A DNA stretch of 6,225 bases from Candidatus Woesearchaeota archaeon (GCA_019323495.1 JAHWHE010000080.1:1-6225); one strand, 5' to 3'. Positions 1 to 5,253 are shown, counted from the first letter of the stretch. Numbers and translations are program-made. The notes: a model not told the origin generated them from the letters alone.

Positions 1-38
1 TAGGTTGCAAAAGCCAGCAATACCTTTTTTCCTGCCAT
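1..38 (-). CDS. N-terminus of a divergent gene, cut by window edge
   Basis: On the minus strand an ATG at 38-36 opens a frame that runs off the window and reads MAGKKVLLAFAT (12 residues). A TATA-like element on the same strand (72 down to 64) begins 34 nt before this ATG, which is the spacing expected for a leaderless archaeal transcript and matches other genes in this window. There is no ribosome binding site. The residues resemble a hydrophobic start or first beta strand, but too little is present to assign a function. The call rests on promoter spacing and an open frame only. Confidence 0.4.
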   Translation of the reverse strand, partial: MAGKKVLLAFAT

Positions 39-63
39 TTTATCCGCTATACAATATATGTAA

Positions 64-72
64 TATATAAAA
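64..72 (-). promoter_or_regulatory. TATA-like box of the divergent left-edge gene
   Basis: Read on the minus strand this is TTTTATATA, 34 nt before the ATG at 38. With archaeal transcription normally starting about 25-30 nt downstream of the box, the transcript would begin at or next to the start codon. The element is near-symmetrical (TATATAAAA on the plus strand), so it could also serve the rightward gene. Confidence 0.4.
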
Positions 73-84
73 TCGTGCGTAAGA

Positions 85-92
85 TTTATAAA
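85..92 (+). promoter_or_regulatory. TATA box of the hotdog-protein gene
   Basis: TTTATAAA lies 35 nt before the ATG at 120, which suits a leaderless or nearly leaderless transcript. It lies inside the reading-frame extension that begins with GTG at 75, which argues against that earlier start. Confidence 0.5.
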
Positions 93-119
93 TCACCCTG
101 CAAGAATAATTATACTAAG

Positions 120-1217
120 ATGAGTGGATACATAGTTAACCCAGAAATACAGCAAGTTCTAGGACCTGTTCTGTCAAAAAAGTTTGCAGATTTCGCAAAA
201 GAACCTTTGGGGGAAATAGATGTTCCTGATGAATTGCCTGCAGACATAGCAGACAAGGTAAGAATCGATGCTGAAAAAGGCGTCCTTCAGTTCGCTCCAA
301 CACAGGAGGATCTTGATGCTTGGTCAGCTCTTACAGACGATCACAATGTTGTGCACAAGACTAATTCTCCAGAATTCACAGGCGGTCTCAAAGGCCCTAT
401 TCTGCACGGCAATTATATTGCAGCGTTGGCAGAGACCTTGGCAAGGCAGTATTTTGAACAGCATCATAAGAGCAAGGTAAAAGACTACTTTGACGGCTCT
501 ATTCTTGGTTCGATAAGAAGATTTTTTGTAAGAAGAGGCATCATCGGTTTTCTGGACTATAAATTCAGCCAGGCATTCCGTCCAGGCCAGCAGCTTGAAT
601 TAAGGGTGACTGATTTCACATTCGATAAAGCTAATGAAGAAACCGGGAACAAGGACTGCATGTTCAAGATGGCGTGCGAGCTTACGCATCTGGGGAGCGA
701 TGCCAAAGGTTCGATAAACATAGACTATCTTTTGAGACTGCCTGAAAGCCCTAATCTCTATGATGTTTTAGAAAAAGACAAGCTGGAAGTGACTTGCACA
801 GACACTGTTGTCCTGACACAGGAAGAGGCTGACAAGTACAGGCAAATGGTAAACCTGCCTGGAAAAGACATGCCTGCTTTGTTCCCTGTCATGAGAACAA
901 ACAGCAAGGTACTAATCAAGCAGTTCAACGAGCTGATGCAGAGAAGAGACTTTGAGTTCGACACTGGCTTTTACCACAGATATTCCATTAGGATCTACGA
1001 CGGTGCAAGAAAACTGAAAATAGGAGACAGGCTTGTTGCACACTATGTCCCAGAAGGAAAACTGAATCCAAAAGGCAGGCAGAAAGTAAGGATTTATGTT
1101 ACTGACGAGGAAAACAAGGTGCTCTACGAGTTCAAGGCGCCCATCCATCTTGTCAAGGCTGTCTCTAGCAGCGAGTCCAAGACAGTTCTTCCTGTCGTCG
1201 ACGCCGAGCTGAACTAG
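120..1217 (+). CDS. Double-hotdog MaoC-like (enoyl-CoA hydratase-type) protein
   Basis: This 365-residue protein contains two hotdog-like halves. The first (about residues 58-205) carries D74-x-N76-V-V-H79 and GPILHG at 92-97. These match the catalytic Asp/His pair (five residues apart) and the GxIxHG motif of (R)-specific enoyl-CoA hydratases of the MaoC family. The second half (about 225-348) starts with a similar helix (TQEEADKYRQMV against TQEDLDAWSAL) and has LKIGDRLVAHY, but lacks the Asp/His pair and the HG motif. It is probably structural. By family knowledge the protein would be cytoplasmic and act on a CoA or ACP thioester; the real substrate is unknown. No fatty-acid genes lie nearby. 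The frame is open back to a GTG at 75, but the ATG at 120 is preferred because the TATA box at 85-92 precedes it with leaderless spacing. Confidence 0.8.
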   Translation: MSGYIVNPEIQQVLGPVLSKKFADFAKEPLGEIDVPDELPADIADKVRIDAEKGVLQFAPTQEDLDAWSALTDDHNVVHKTNSPEFTGGLKGPILHGNYIAALAETLARQYFEQHHKSKVKDYFDGSILGSIRRFFVRRGIIGFLDYKFSQAFRPGQQLELRVTDFTFDKANEETGNKDCMFKMACELTHLGSDAKGSINIDYLLRLPESPNLYDVLEKDKLEVTCTDTVVLTQEEADKYRQMVNLPGKDMPALFPVMRTNSKVLIKQFNELMQRRDFEFDTGFYHRYSIRIYDGARKLKIGDRLVAHYVPEGKLNPKGRQKVRIYVTDEENKVLYEFKAPIHLVKAVSSSESKTVLPVVDAELN

Positions 1218-1231
1218 TTCTAAAGGGAAAG

Positions 1232-1240
1232 TTTTAAATA
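1232..1240 (+). promoter_or_regulatory. TATA box of the arginine decarboxylase gene
   Basis: TTTTAAATA follows a purine-rich stretch (AAAGGGAAAG) that could act as a TFB recognition element. It starts 82 nt before the ATG at 1314, so the transcript would carry a leader of about 50 nt. Confidence 0.5.
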
Positions 1241-1261
1241 CGACCTGTTTCAGAAGAATCC

Positions 1262-1311
1262 CTCACAAATAGAAACCACATTGCGCGAGTTGGGCGCGTA
1301 TGCGGGGTGAG
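1262..1311 (+). promoter_or_regulatory. Possible structured leader over the argDC start signal
   Basis: Within the predicted leader a small hairpin can form: TGCGC at 1282-1286 pairs with GCGCG at 1294-1298 (one T-G pair) around a 7-nt loop. It is enclosed by a second possible helix, CTCAC at 1262-1266 with GTGAG at 1307-1311, and the latter overlaps the ribosome binding site. If the outer helix forms, it would mask the ribosome binding site. Both helices are only 5 bp, so a regulatory role is speculative. Confidence 0.25.
1304..1310 (+). promoter_or_regulatory. Ribosome binding site of arginine decarboxylase
   Basis: GGGGTGA ends 3 nt before the ATG at 1314 and resembles the archaeal GGAGGTGA consensus. 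It fixes the start codon. Confidence 0.6.
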
Positions 1312-1313
1312 AA

Positions 1314-1892
1314 ATGAACAGAAAAAATAAAGAATTAATCATTCCAATTGTTTCCGGAACCGGAATAGGCTACGGACACAAAGATGCATTCCATCATGCA
1401 CTGATGGAAGCCGGAATTGCAACCTTTAACCACGTGTGTTACAGCTCTGTGATACCACCTTATTCTACATTGCTGTTGGATAGAAAACTTGAAATTGATC
1501 CAGATAAGCTGCGCGAATTGCACGGTCATAGGATGTTCAGTGTCATGGCTTGCGCAACAACTACAATTCCTGGAACAGAAGCAGTCGCAGGCATCGGCTG
1601 GGTCAACAATCCAGAGACAGGCGGATATTTCGTTGAATATCACGGTCATTCTGAAGAAGAAGTTGAAGACTTGATCAGAGTAAGTCTGGGAGAGCTTGTC
1701 AAGATGCACAAAGACATCTATGGAAACGAGCCTTTCGGAGACGATCCAGTTAAATTCAAGCTCGAAAAGATTCTTTTTGAACCGAAAAGCGAAAGAGACA
1801 AGATTGGATGTGCATTGGTCGCAGCACTATTCTCTTACCAGGACGCAAGAGGCGGCGAAGAATACACAAACGCTTGGCAGTTCAAGGATTAA
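1314..1892 (+). CDS. pdaD: Pyruvoyl-dependent arginine decarboxylase
   Basis: This 192-residue proenzyme belongs to the pyruvoyl-dependent arginine decarboxylases (EC 4.1.1.19), which convert arginine to agmatine and CO2. The hallmark is YSSVIPP at residues 43-49. By family precedent the chain cleaves itself between Ser44 and Ser45, giving a small beta chain (1-44) and an alpha chain (45-192) whose new N-terminal serine becomes the pyruvoyl cofactor. Further matches are an N-terminal IPIVSGTGIGYG, a DAFHHALMEAGI helix, E108 in YFVEYHG (matching the catalytic Glu of the Methanocaldococcus enzyme) and the C-terminal IGCALVAALFSY. Agmatine feeds polyamine synthesis and, in archaea, the agmatidine base of tRNA-Ile. 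The protein is longer than the roughly 165-residue methanogen form and has an extra C-terminal tail. In length and in the GIGW region it approaches the bacterial or chlamydial type. It seems to be transcribed alone, from the TATA box at 1232-1240. Confidence 0.92.
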   Translation: MNRKNKELIIPIVSGTGIGYGHKDAFHHALMEAGIATFNHVCYSSVIPPYSTLLLDRKLEIDPDKLRELHGHRMFSVMACATTTIPGTEAVAGIGWVNNPETGGYFVEYHGHSEEEVEDLIRVSLGELVKMHKDIYGNEPFGDDPVKFKLEKILFEPKSERDKIGCALVAALFSYQDARGGEEYTNAWQFKD

Positions 1893-1894
1893 AC

Positions 1895-1901
1895 TTTTAT
1901 A
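1895..1901 (+). promoter_or_regulatory. TATA box of tatD
   Basis: TTTTATA begins 30 nt before the ATG at 1925 and 2 nt after the argDC stop codon. No ribosome binding site lies between, so tatD is probably transcribed leaderless from its own promoter. Confidence 0.5.
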
Positions 1902-1908
1902 CTCTATC

Positions 1909-1923
1909 TTTTTTCTTATTCTT
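1909..1923 (+). terminator. T-rich tract, possible terminator for argDC
   Basis: A T-run (six T at 1909-1914) in a pyrimidine-rich stretch lies just downstream of the argDC stop. Archaeal transcription often ends at such U-tracts without a hairpin. The tract directly precedes the tatD start, so it may be only initiator context. Confidence 0.3.
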
Positions 1924-1924
1924 T

Positions 1925-2707
1925 ATGTTACTAGACATACACTGCCATCTGGATCATCCGTATTTCAAGGAAGATGTAAACGAAGTAGTCGAAAGGGCAG
2001 AAAACATCCTGATAGTCACGACAGGTATCAGCCCCTATTCAAACAGATTCGCGCTAAAGTTAGCAGAAAAATATGATAATGTTAAAGCTGCGCTTGGCAT
2101 ATACCCTCCTACTGTTCTTCAGAGGGAGGTCACAGAATTCAAGCTTGACTGGAATGTGAAGCCGTTTGACATCTTCAATGAGATGAAGTTCATAGAAGAG
2201 CAGGCAAAGAAAAACAAAAAGGTTGTCGCGATCAGCGAGATTGGTATGGATTATTCGCACGAAGACATTGAGAAGGAAGACCAGAAAGAATTGTTCGACA
2301 ATATGTTGAAGCTTGCAAAAAGAGTGAACAAGCCAGTCATTGTACACAGCAGGAAAGCAGAACAGGAAGTTATAGAGATTCTGGAAGAAAACCAGATGAA
2401 AAAGGTCGTGATGCATTGCTTCTGCGGAAAAAAGAGCCTGATCAAGAGGTGCATAGATAACAGATGGTATTTTTCTATCCCTCCAAATGTGACAAGAGCG
2501 CAGAATTTCCAATTATTGGCAGAACTAACACCACTGAATCAATTACTGACCGAGACAGACAGCCCTTACCTGAATCCATATAATAGAGAAGACAGAAATG
2601 AACCTGCGTTCGTGATAGAGTCTGTCAAAAAACTGGCAGAAATTAAAAAAGTAACAGAAGAAGAAATGAAGAATATTATCTTCAAGAATTATCAGGACCT
2701 GGTTTAG
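1925..2707 (+). CDS. tatD: TatD-family metal-dependent hydrolase (DNase-like)
   Basis: This 260-residue protein of the amidohydrolase-like TIM-barrel TatD family has the complete metal-ligand set: His6 and His8 in DIHCHLD, Glu105 in SEIGMDY, His141 in VIVHSRK, His164 in VMHCFCG and Asp212 in TETDSPYL. Known family members are Mg-dependent 3'-5' exonucleases on DNA or RNA, and some act in oxidative DNA repair. The exact substrate of this one cannot be read from sequence. The usual GIHPH motif appears as GIYPP (58-62). Length matches the family. The reading frame is open upstream into argDC, back to an ATG at 1808, but those residues are argDC read in another frame. The ATG at 1925 starts exactly at the conserved first strand and is preceded by a TATA box with leaderless spacing. 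The 3' end overlaps the convergent kinase-like gene by 26 bp. Confidence 0.9.
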   Translation: MLLDIHCHLDHPYFKEDVNEVVERAENILIVTTGISPYSNRFALKLAEKYDNVKAALGIYPPTVLQREVTEFKLDWNVKPFDIFNEMKFIEEQAKKNKKVVAISEIGMDYSHEDIEKEDQKELFDNMLKLAKRVNKPVIVHSRKAEQEVIEILEENQMKKVVMHCFCGKKSLIKRCIDNRWYFSIPPNVTRAQNFQLLAELTPLNQLLTETDSPYLNPYNREDRNEPAFVIESVKKLAEIKKVTEEEMKNIIFKNYQDLV

Positions 2708-3230
2708 GTTTTAGTTTCTTTACCATAAGCAATGTGTTGTTTTTGTATTCTACATAATCCATGAATAATTCCGCTATCAACAACCCAAGCCGTCCTTCGT
2801 CTACCTTATGTTGCCGGCCATATCTCCTAAGTGCTTCCATATCTCTTCTAATTAAATCATTTGGTTTAAGTATTCTTGTTTTTTTGAACTCTTCATAATC
2901 GAAACCCGCACCAAAATCTCTGATTGAAACTTTGATTTCCTTATCGCTTCTATAGTACTGGAAATCTACTGTCGCTTCTGCATCTCCCCCATATGCGTAT
3001 CTTGTAGCATTCTGTATTGCTTCTATGATGCAAGTTTCAAAGCCATCGGCAAGATCTGCGAGCTCTGCTCTTTCTAGATCCTCTGTAACTCTTCTAATTA
3101 TAGTATAAATAGAATCGGCTGTTCCTTCTACTGAATCTACAATCCTAAACAAATAACCTGTATCCCTATCATCCTTTTGACATACAATTGCTTCTATAGG
3201 TTTTATGTTGGATTCTGTTTCATTTACCAA
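2682..3230 (-). CDS. RsbW/SpoIIAB-like GHKL ATPase (anti-sigma-type kinase fold)
   Basis: This 182-residue protein has the ATP-binding motifs of the HATPase_c_2/RsbW group in order: an N box EAIQNATRYAYG at 70-81 (Glu70, Asn74), a G1 box RDFGAGFDY at 104-112 (Asp105, Gly107, Gly109), a G2 box GRLGLLIAELFMDYVEY at 146-162, and a last strand NTLLMVKKL. In bacteria such proteins bind sigma factors or phosphorylate STAS-domain antagonists. Archaea have no sigma factors, so the target here is unknown; the fold is confident, the role is not. It has no sensor or membrane segment and is probably cytoplasmic. The predicted start is TTG at 3230, chosen because a GAGGTG ribosome binding site lies 6 nt upstream and no ATG occurs in frame nearby. 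It is divergent from the radical SAM gene and converges on tatD with a 26-bp overlap. Confidence 0.82.
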   Translation of the reverse strand: MVNETESNIKPIEAIVCQKDDRDTGYLFRIVDSVEGTADSIYTIIRRVTEDLERAELADLADGFETCIIEAIQNATRYAYGGDAEATVDFQYYRSDKEIKVSIRDFGAGFDYEEFKKTRILKPNDLIRRDMEALRRYGRQHKVDEGRLGLLIAELFMDYVEYKNNTLLMVKKLKPKPGPDNS

Positions 3231-3236
3231 AATTTA

Positions 3237-3242
3237 CACCTC
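3237..3242 (-). promoter_or_regulatory. Ribosome binding site selecting a TTG start
   Basis: On the minus strand GAGGTG lies 6 nt before TTG at 3230. This strong signal supports the unusual start codon of the RsbW-like gene. Confidence 0.6.
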
Positions 3243-3263
3243 ACTATGGATGTTTTACTGCAA

Positions 3264-3293
3264 TTTTATAATGCAAAGACGCCCCTATATAAA
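3264..3293 (-). promoter_or_regulatory. Candidate TATA boxes of the RsbW-like gene
   Basis: Two minus-strand candidates lie in the divergent gap: TTTATATA (3293 to 3286), 63 nt before the TTG, and TTATAAAA (3271 to 3264), 41 nt before it. The first leaves room for a leader that includes the ribosome binding site and is preferred. Both are also AT-rich on the plus strand and could contribute to the rightward promoter. Confidence 0.4.
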
Positions 3294-3310
3294 TTTTACG
3301 AAAAAGCAAG

Positions 3311-3319
3311 TTTTTTAAA
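3311..3319 (+). promoter_or_regulatory. TATA box of the radical SAM gene
   Basis: TTTTTTAAA begins 31 nt before the ATG at 3342, the same spacing as the tatD and pyrH promoters. This supports leaderless initiation at 3342. Confidence 0.45.
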
Positions 3320-3341
3320 CACTGTCCCAATAGGCATCGCC

Positions 3342-4484
3342 ATGACAGTCAAAACGCCGTATTATTCATACCGGAACAAGCAGCTCTGCAAAGGCTGCAA
3401 ATTGTGCGTGAAAGGAAGAAAACTAGTCTTGTTTGTGACAGGCCTGTGCAGCAGGAATTGTTTCTATTGCCCGCTATCAGAAAGAAAGTACAAGAAAGAT
3501 GTGATTTGCGCGAATGAATGGGAGATTGAAAAACCAACAGACATCTTGTACGAAGCAAAGATGTGCGGCAGCACAGGCGCAGGAATCACAGGCGGCGATC
3601 CTCTATTGAAATTAGGCCGGACAATAGGTTATATCGGGCTGTTAAAGAAACGATTCGGCAAAAAGTTCCACATACATCTGTATACTTCGCTTCTGCTTGT
3701 CAATGAAAAAAATATGAAATCTCTATGTGATGCGGGTTTGGATGAAATAAGATTCCATCCAGATTTCATTTCAAAAGACTACAAAAGATTCTGGAGCAAT
3801 ATAAAATATGCAAAAAAGTACAGATGGAAGATAGGAGTAGAAATACCAATAATTCCTGGTTACGAAAAACAGACAGTTGAACTCATAGAATATTTCAAGA
3901 AGCACGTCGATTTCTTTAATTTCAATGAGCTAGAGATTGCAGGAGTCAACATCCCTAAGATGAAGAAAAGAAACTATAGAAGTAAGGACGGAATCAGCTA
4001 TGCTGTCAAAGGAAGCCAGGAACTCGCACTGAAATTGATGAAAAAATACCCAAAACTAAGAATCCATTACTGCACAGCAAGGCTAAAAGACGCAGTACAG
4101 CTCGCCAACAGGATGAAGAATAGGGCGAAGAACGCAAAAACAAAATATGACAAAGTCACAAATGAAGGTATGCTGATAAGGGGTGCTGTTTACCTGCCTG
4201 ACCTGAAGCCTGGTTTTGGGTACCACAACCTATTAAGACAGATAAGGAAAGGCGAAAATAAGAATAGAAAACATAACAAGCAAAAACTGCTGCAAGATCT
4301 CGCAGAACTGAAAGCTGCGATCAAGAACGAATTCAAGATAGATACAGTGATCGACAAGGACAAATTTAGGCTGATAACATCTACAGCAAACGCACGAAAG
4401 CTCGCGCGAAAACTTGAAAACGTGGCAATTGTAGAAGAATATCCTACAAAAGACTCGCTTGAGATAGAGCTGCAATTTCTCTGA
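3342..4484 (+). CDS. Radical SAM protein, COG2108 type (PFL-activase-related)
   Basis: This 380-residue protein has the radical SAM cluster motif C36-x3-C40-x2-C43 (LCSRNCFYC), which binds a 4Fe-4S cluster and S-adenosylmethionine, and a GGDP motif at 84-87 matching the GGE-type SAM-contact motif. Just before it lies C16-x2-C19-x2-C22 followed by VKGRKLVLFVTG. I recognise this KGCxLCVKG...LVLFVTG arrangement from archaeal proteins annotated as related to pyruvate formate-lyase activating enzyme (COG2108). Their reaction is not established. A further cysteine is Cys244 (HYCTARLKDA); the C-terminal 50 residues form a small alpha/beta extension. The frame is open to an ATG at 3246 and beyond. 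The ATG at 3342 is preferred because TATA-like boxes at 3286-3293 and 3311-3319 fall before it, and a 3246 start would leave only 15 bp between divergent genes. The 3246 start, which adds 32 residues, remains possible. Confidence 0.82.
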   Translation: MTVKTPYYSYRNKQLCKGCKLCVKGRKLVLFVTGLCSRNCFYCPLSERKYKKDVICANEWEIEKPTDILYEAKMCGSTGAGITGGDPLLKLGRTIGYIGLLKKRFGKKFHIHLYTSLLLVNEKNMKSLCDAGLDEIRFHPDFISKDYKRFWSNIKYAKKYRWKIGVEIPIIPGYEKQTVELIEYFKKHVDFFNFNELEIAGVNIPKMKKRNYRSKDGISYAVKGSQELALKLMKKYPKLRIHYCTARLKDAVQLANRMKNRAKNAKTKYDKVTNEGMLIRGAVYLPDLKPGFGYHNLLRQIRKGENKNRKHNKQKLLQDLAELKAAIKNEFKIDTVIDKDKFRLITSTANARKLARKLENVAIVEEYPTKDSLEIELQFL

Positions 4485-4491
4485 TTTTGGC

Positions 4492-4510
4492 CACATGTGT
4501 TCTGCAGAAC
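4492..4510. repeat. Two adjoining perfect palindromes upstream of a TATA box
   Basis: CACATGTG (4492-4499) shares its last base with GTTCTGCAGAAC (4499-4510), a perfect 12-bp palindrome. They start 8 bp after the radical SAM stop codon and end 7 bp before the TATA box of the next operon. With no spacer they are poor RNA hairpins, so a site for a dimeric DNA-binding protein is the better reading. Confidence 0.45.
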
Positions 4511-4517
4511 AGTAAAC

Positions 4518-4528
4518 TTTATATATAA
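4518..4528 (+). promoter_or_regulatory. TATA box of the DUF5320-DUF134 operon
   Basis: TTTATATATAA starts 74 nt before the ATG at 4592. Transcription would start near 4545, giving a leader of about 45 nt with a ribosome binding site. A second TATA-like element (TTTATAGG, 4547-4554) lies downstream. Confidence 0.5.
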
Positions 4529-4530
4529 TT

Positions 4531-4546
4531 ATGAATATATATTCAT
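4531..4546. promoter_or_regulatory. Perfect 16-bp palindrome, putative operator 1
   Basis: ATGAATATATATTCAT is perfectly self-complementary and lies between the TATA box and the predicted transcription start. A bound protein there would block RNA polymerase. Each half site contains ATGAATA, which recurs in the next inverted repeat. The regulator encoded in the operon is the obvious candidate ligand, by inference. Confidence 0.5.
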
Positions 4547-4551
4547 TTATA

Positions 4552-4569
4552 GGATATGAATACATATCC
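4552..4569. promoter_or_regulatory. Inverted repeat GGATATG/CATATCC, putative operator 2
   Basis: GGATATGAATACATATCC has perfect 7-bp arms around AATA and lies in the predicted 5' leader, before the ribosome binding site. TATGAATA occurs here (4555-4562) and at 4530-4537, 25 bp apart. It could be a second operator, or a small RNA hairpin in the leader. Confidence 0.45.
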
Positions 4570-4579
4570 AAAACAAATT

Positions 4580-4586
4580 GGAGGTG
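4580..4586 (+). promoter_or_regulatory. Ribosome binding site fixing the DUF5320 start
   Basis: GGAGGTG ends 5 nt before the ATG at 4592. It decides against the upstream in-frame ATG at 4556, which falls inside the inverted repeat at 4552-4569. Confidence 0.7.
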
Positions 4587-4591
4587 GCAAA

Positions 4592-4897
4592 ATGCCAGGA
4601 ATGGACAGAACAGGACCGATGGGTCTAGGGCCAGGAACAGGCTGGGGCAGAGGACCTTGTGGAAGAGGCCAAGGCTTCGGAAGAGGTTTCGGGCGCGGAC
4701 TCAGAAGGATGTTCGGCTTTGGCAGAGGTCAAGGAAGAGGCCTGGGCTGGAGTCGTTCGGACTTTACAGAGATAGAAGAGAAACAGCTTTTGGAAGAAGA
4801 ACAGAAAGTGATAGAAGAAGAGCAAAAAGTATTAATAGAAGAGCTGACTAACATAAAGAAAAGATTGACAGAGTTAGGAAAGAATGCCAAGGCCTAG
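4592..4897 (+). CDS. Gly/Arg-rich DUF5320-like protein with coiled-coil tail
   Basis: This 101-residue protein starts MPGMDRTGPMGLGPGTGWGR, the characteristic N-terminus of DUF5320-type small proteins (MPGxDxTGPxGxGPxTG), followed by a Cys at 23. Residues 19-52 are an RG-rich low-complexity stretch (GRGQGFGRGFGRG and similar). Residues 58-97 are a charged helix with a near-exact heptad repeat, EEEQKVI followed by EEEQKVL, indicating a coiled coil. The function is not known. In other prokaryotes relatives often lie next to DUF134 regulators, NifX/NifB-like metal-cluster carriers and Mrp/NBP35 ATPases (recalled, not checked here). Only the DUF134 partner is present in this window. The gene overlaps that partner by 14 bp, so the two are probably co-transcribed and translationally coupled. 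No signal peptide or membrane segment is visible. Confidence 0.75.
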   Translation: MPGMDRTGPMGLGPGTGWGRGPCGRGQGFGRGFGRGLRRMFGFGRGQGRGLGWSRSDFTEIEEKQLLEEEQKVIEEEQKVLIEELTNIKKRLTELGKNAKA

Positions 4898-5240
4898 AAT
4901 CCTAAGAAGAGTGCGGTGCGAGCCGAACATCAACTACTTCAAGCCAGCCGGCGTGCCGGTCAGGGCATTGGAGCAAGTAGAGCTAACTGTTGATGAATTC
5001 GAAGCTGTGAGATTAAAGGATCTGGAAGGCATGGAACAGTCAGACGCAGCAGAAAAAATGAATATCTCGCAGCCGACCTTTCATCGCTTGATCTTGTCCG
5101 CAAGAAAAAAGATAGCAGACGCGATTGTGAATGGTAAAGCGATCAAGGTCGAAGGCGGCAGCTATCAGACAGTCCGCCCGGGATTAGGGATGGGTAGAGG
5201 CAGAAGACGCAGAGGACGAAGAGGATCGCTTTTTCTATAA
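4884..5240 (+). CDS. UPF0251/DUF134 helix-turn-helix DNA-binding protein
   Basis: This 118-residue protein of the UPF0251 (DUF134, COG1342) family begins with MPRPRILRRVRCEPNINYFKPAGVP, the family N-terminus. The ELTVDEFEAVRLKDLEGMEQSDAAEKM region (33-59) and NISQPTFHRLILSARKKIADAI (60-81) follow; the latter is a sigma-70-region-4-like helix-turn-helix. GKAIKVEGG (84-92) ends the conserved core. A short Gly/Arg tail (99-114) echoes the composition of the upstream protein. It is probably a dimeric transcription regulator. The palindromes ahead of the operon are plausible binding sites, which would make it autoregulatory; this is inference. The ATG overlaps the end of the DUF5320 gene by 14 bp, with only a weak AGGAAAG ribosome binding site. 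Confidence 0.88.
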   Translation: MPRPRILRRVRCEPNINYFKPAGVPVRALEQVELTVDEFEAVRLKDLEGMEQSDAAEKMNISQPTFHRLILSARKKIADAIVNGKAIKVEGGSYQTVRPGLGMGRGRRRRGRRGSLFL

Positions 5241-5245
5241 AAACA

Positions 5246-5253
5246 TTTATTAA
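5246..5253 (+). promoter_or_regulatory. TATA box of pyrH
   Basis: TTTATTAA starts 31 nt before the ATG at 5277 and 6 nt after the DUF134 stop. With no ribosome binding site, this indicates a leaderless transcript for pyrH. Confidence 0.5.

Noticed and set aside
75..119. N-terminal extension of the hotdog protein from the GTG at 75
   Set aside because: The extension contains the best TATA box (85-92), has no ribosome binding site, and its residues look non-conserved; the ATG at 120 fits better.
226..250. CTGATGA as a C box of a C/D-box guide RNA
   Set aside because: It lies within coding sequence, does not match the RTGATGA consensus, and no D box with suitable spacing was seen.
1335..1709. 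124-codon open frame on the minus strand opposite arginine decarboxylase
   Set aside because: Antisense to a gene with full family motifs; its His/Cys-rich composition is a by-product of the opposite coding strand.
2060..2512. 150-codon open frame on the minus strand opposite tatD
   Set aside because: It lies wholly within a confidently identified gene, encodes a Cys/Phe/Leu-rich sequence with no recognisable domain, and lacks a good start signal; it is a shadow frame.
3177..3341. Longer radical SAM starts (3177, 3246)
   Set aside because: They would place the rightward promoter inside the divergent gene and leave TATA-like boxes within coding sequence. The 3246 start is not fully excluded.
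4499..4510. GTTCTGCAGAAC as a rho-independent terminator of the radical SAM gene
   Set aside because: It has no loop and no following U-tract, so it would not form a stable terminator hairpin.
4776..4850. GAAGAAGA-type purine repeats as a functional DNA repeat
   Set aside because: They are explained by the Glu/Lys heptads of the coiled coil encoded there.
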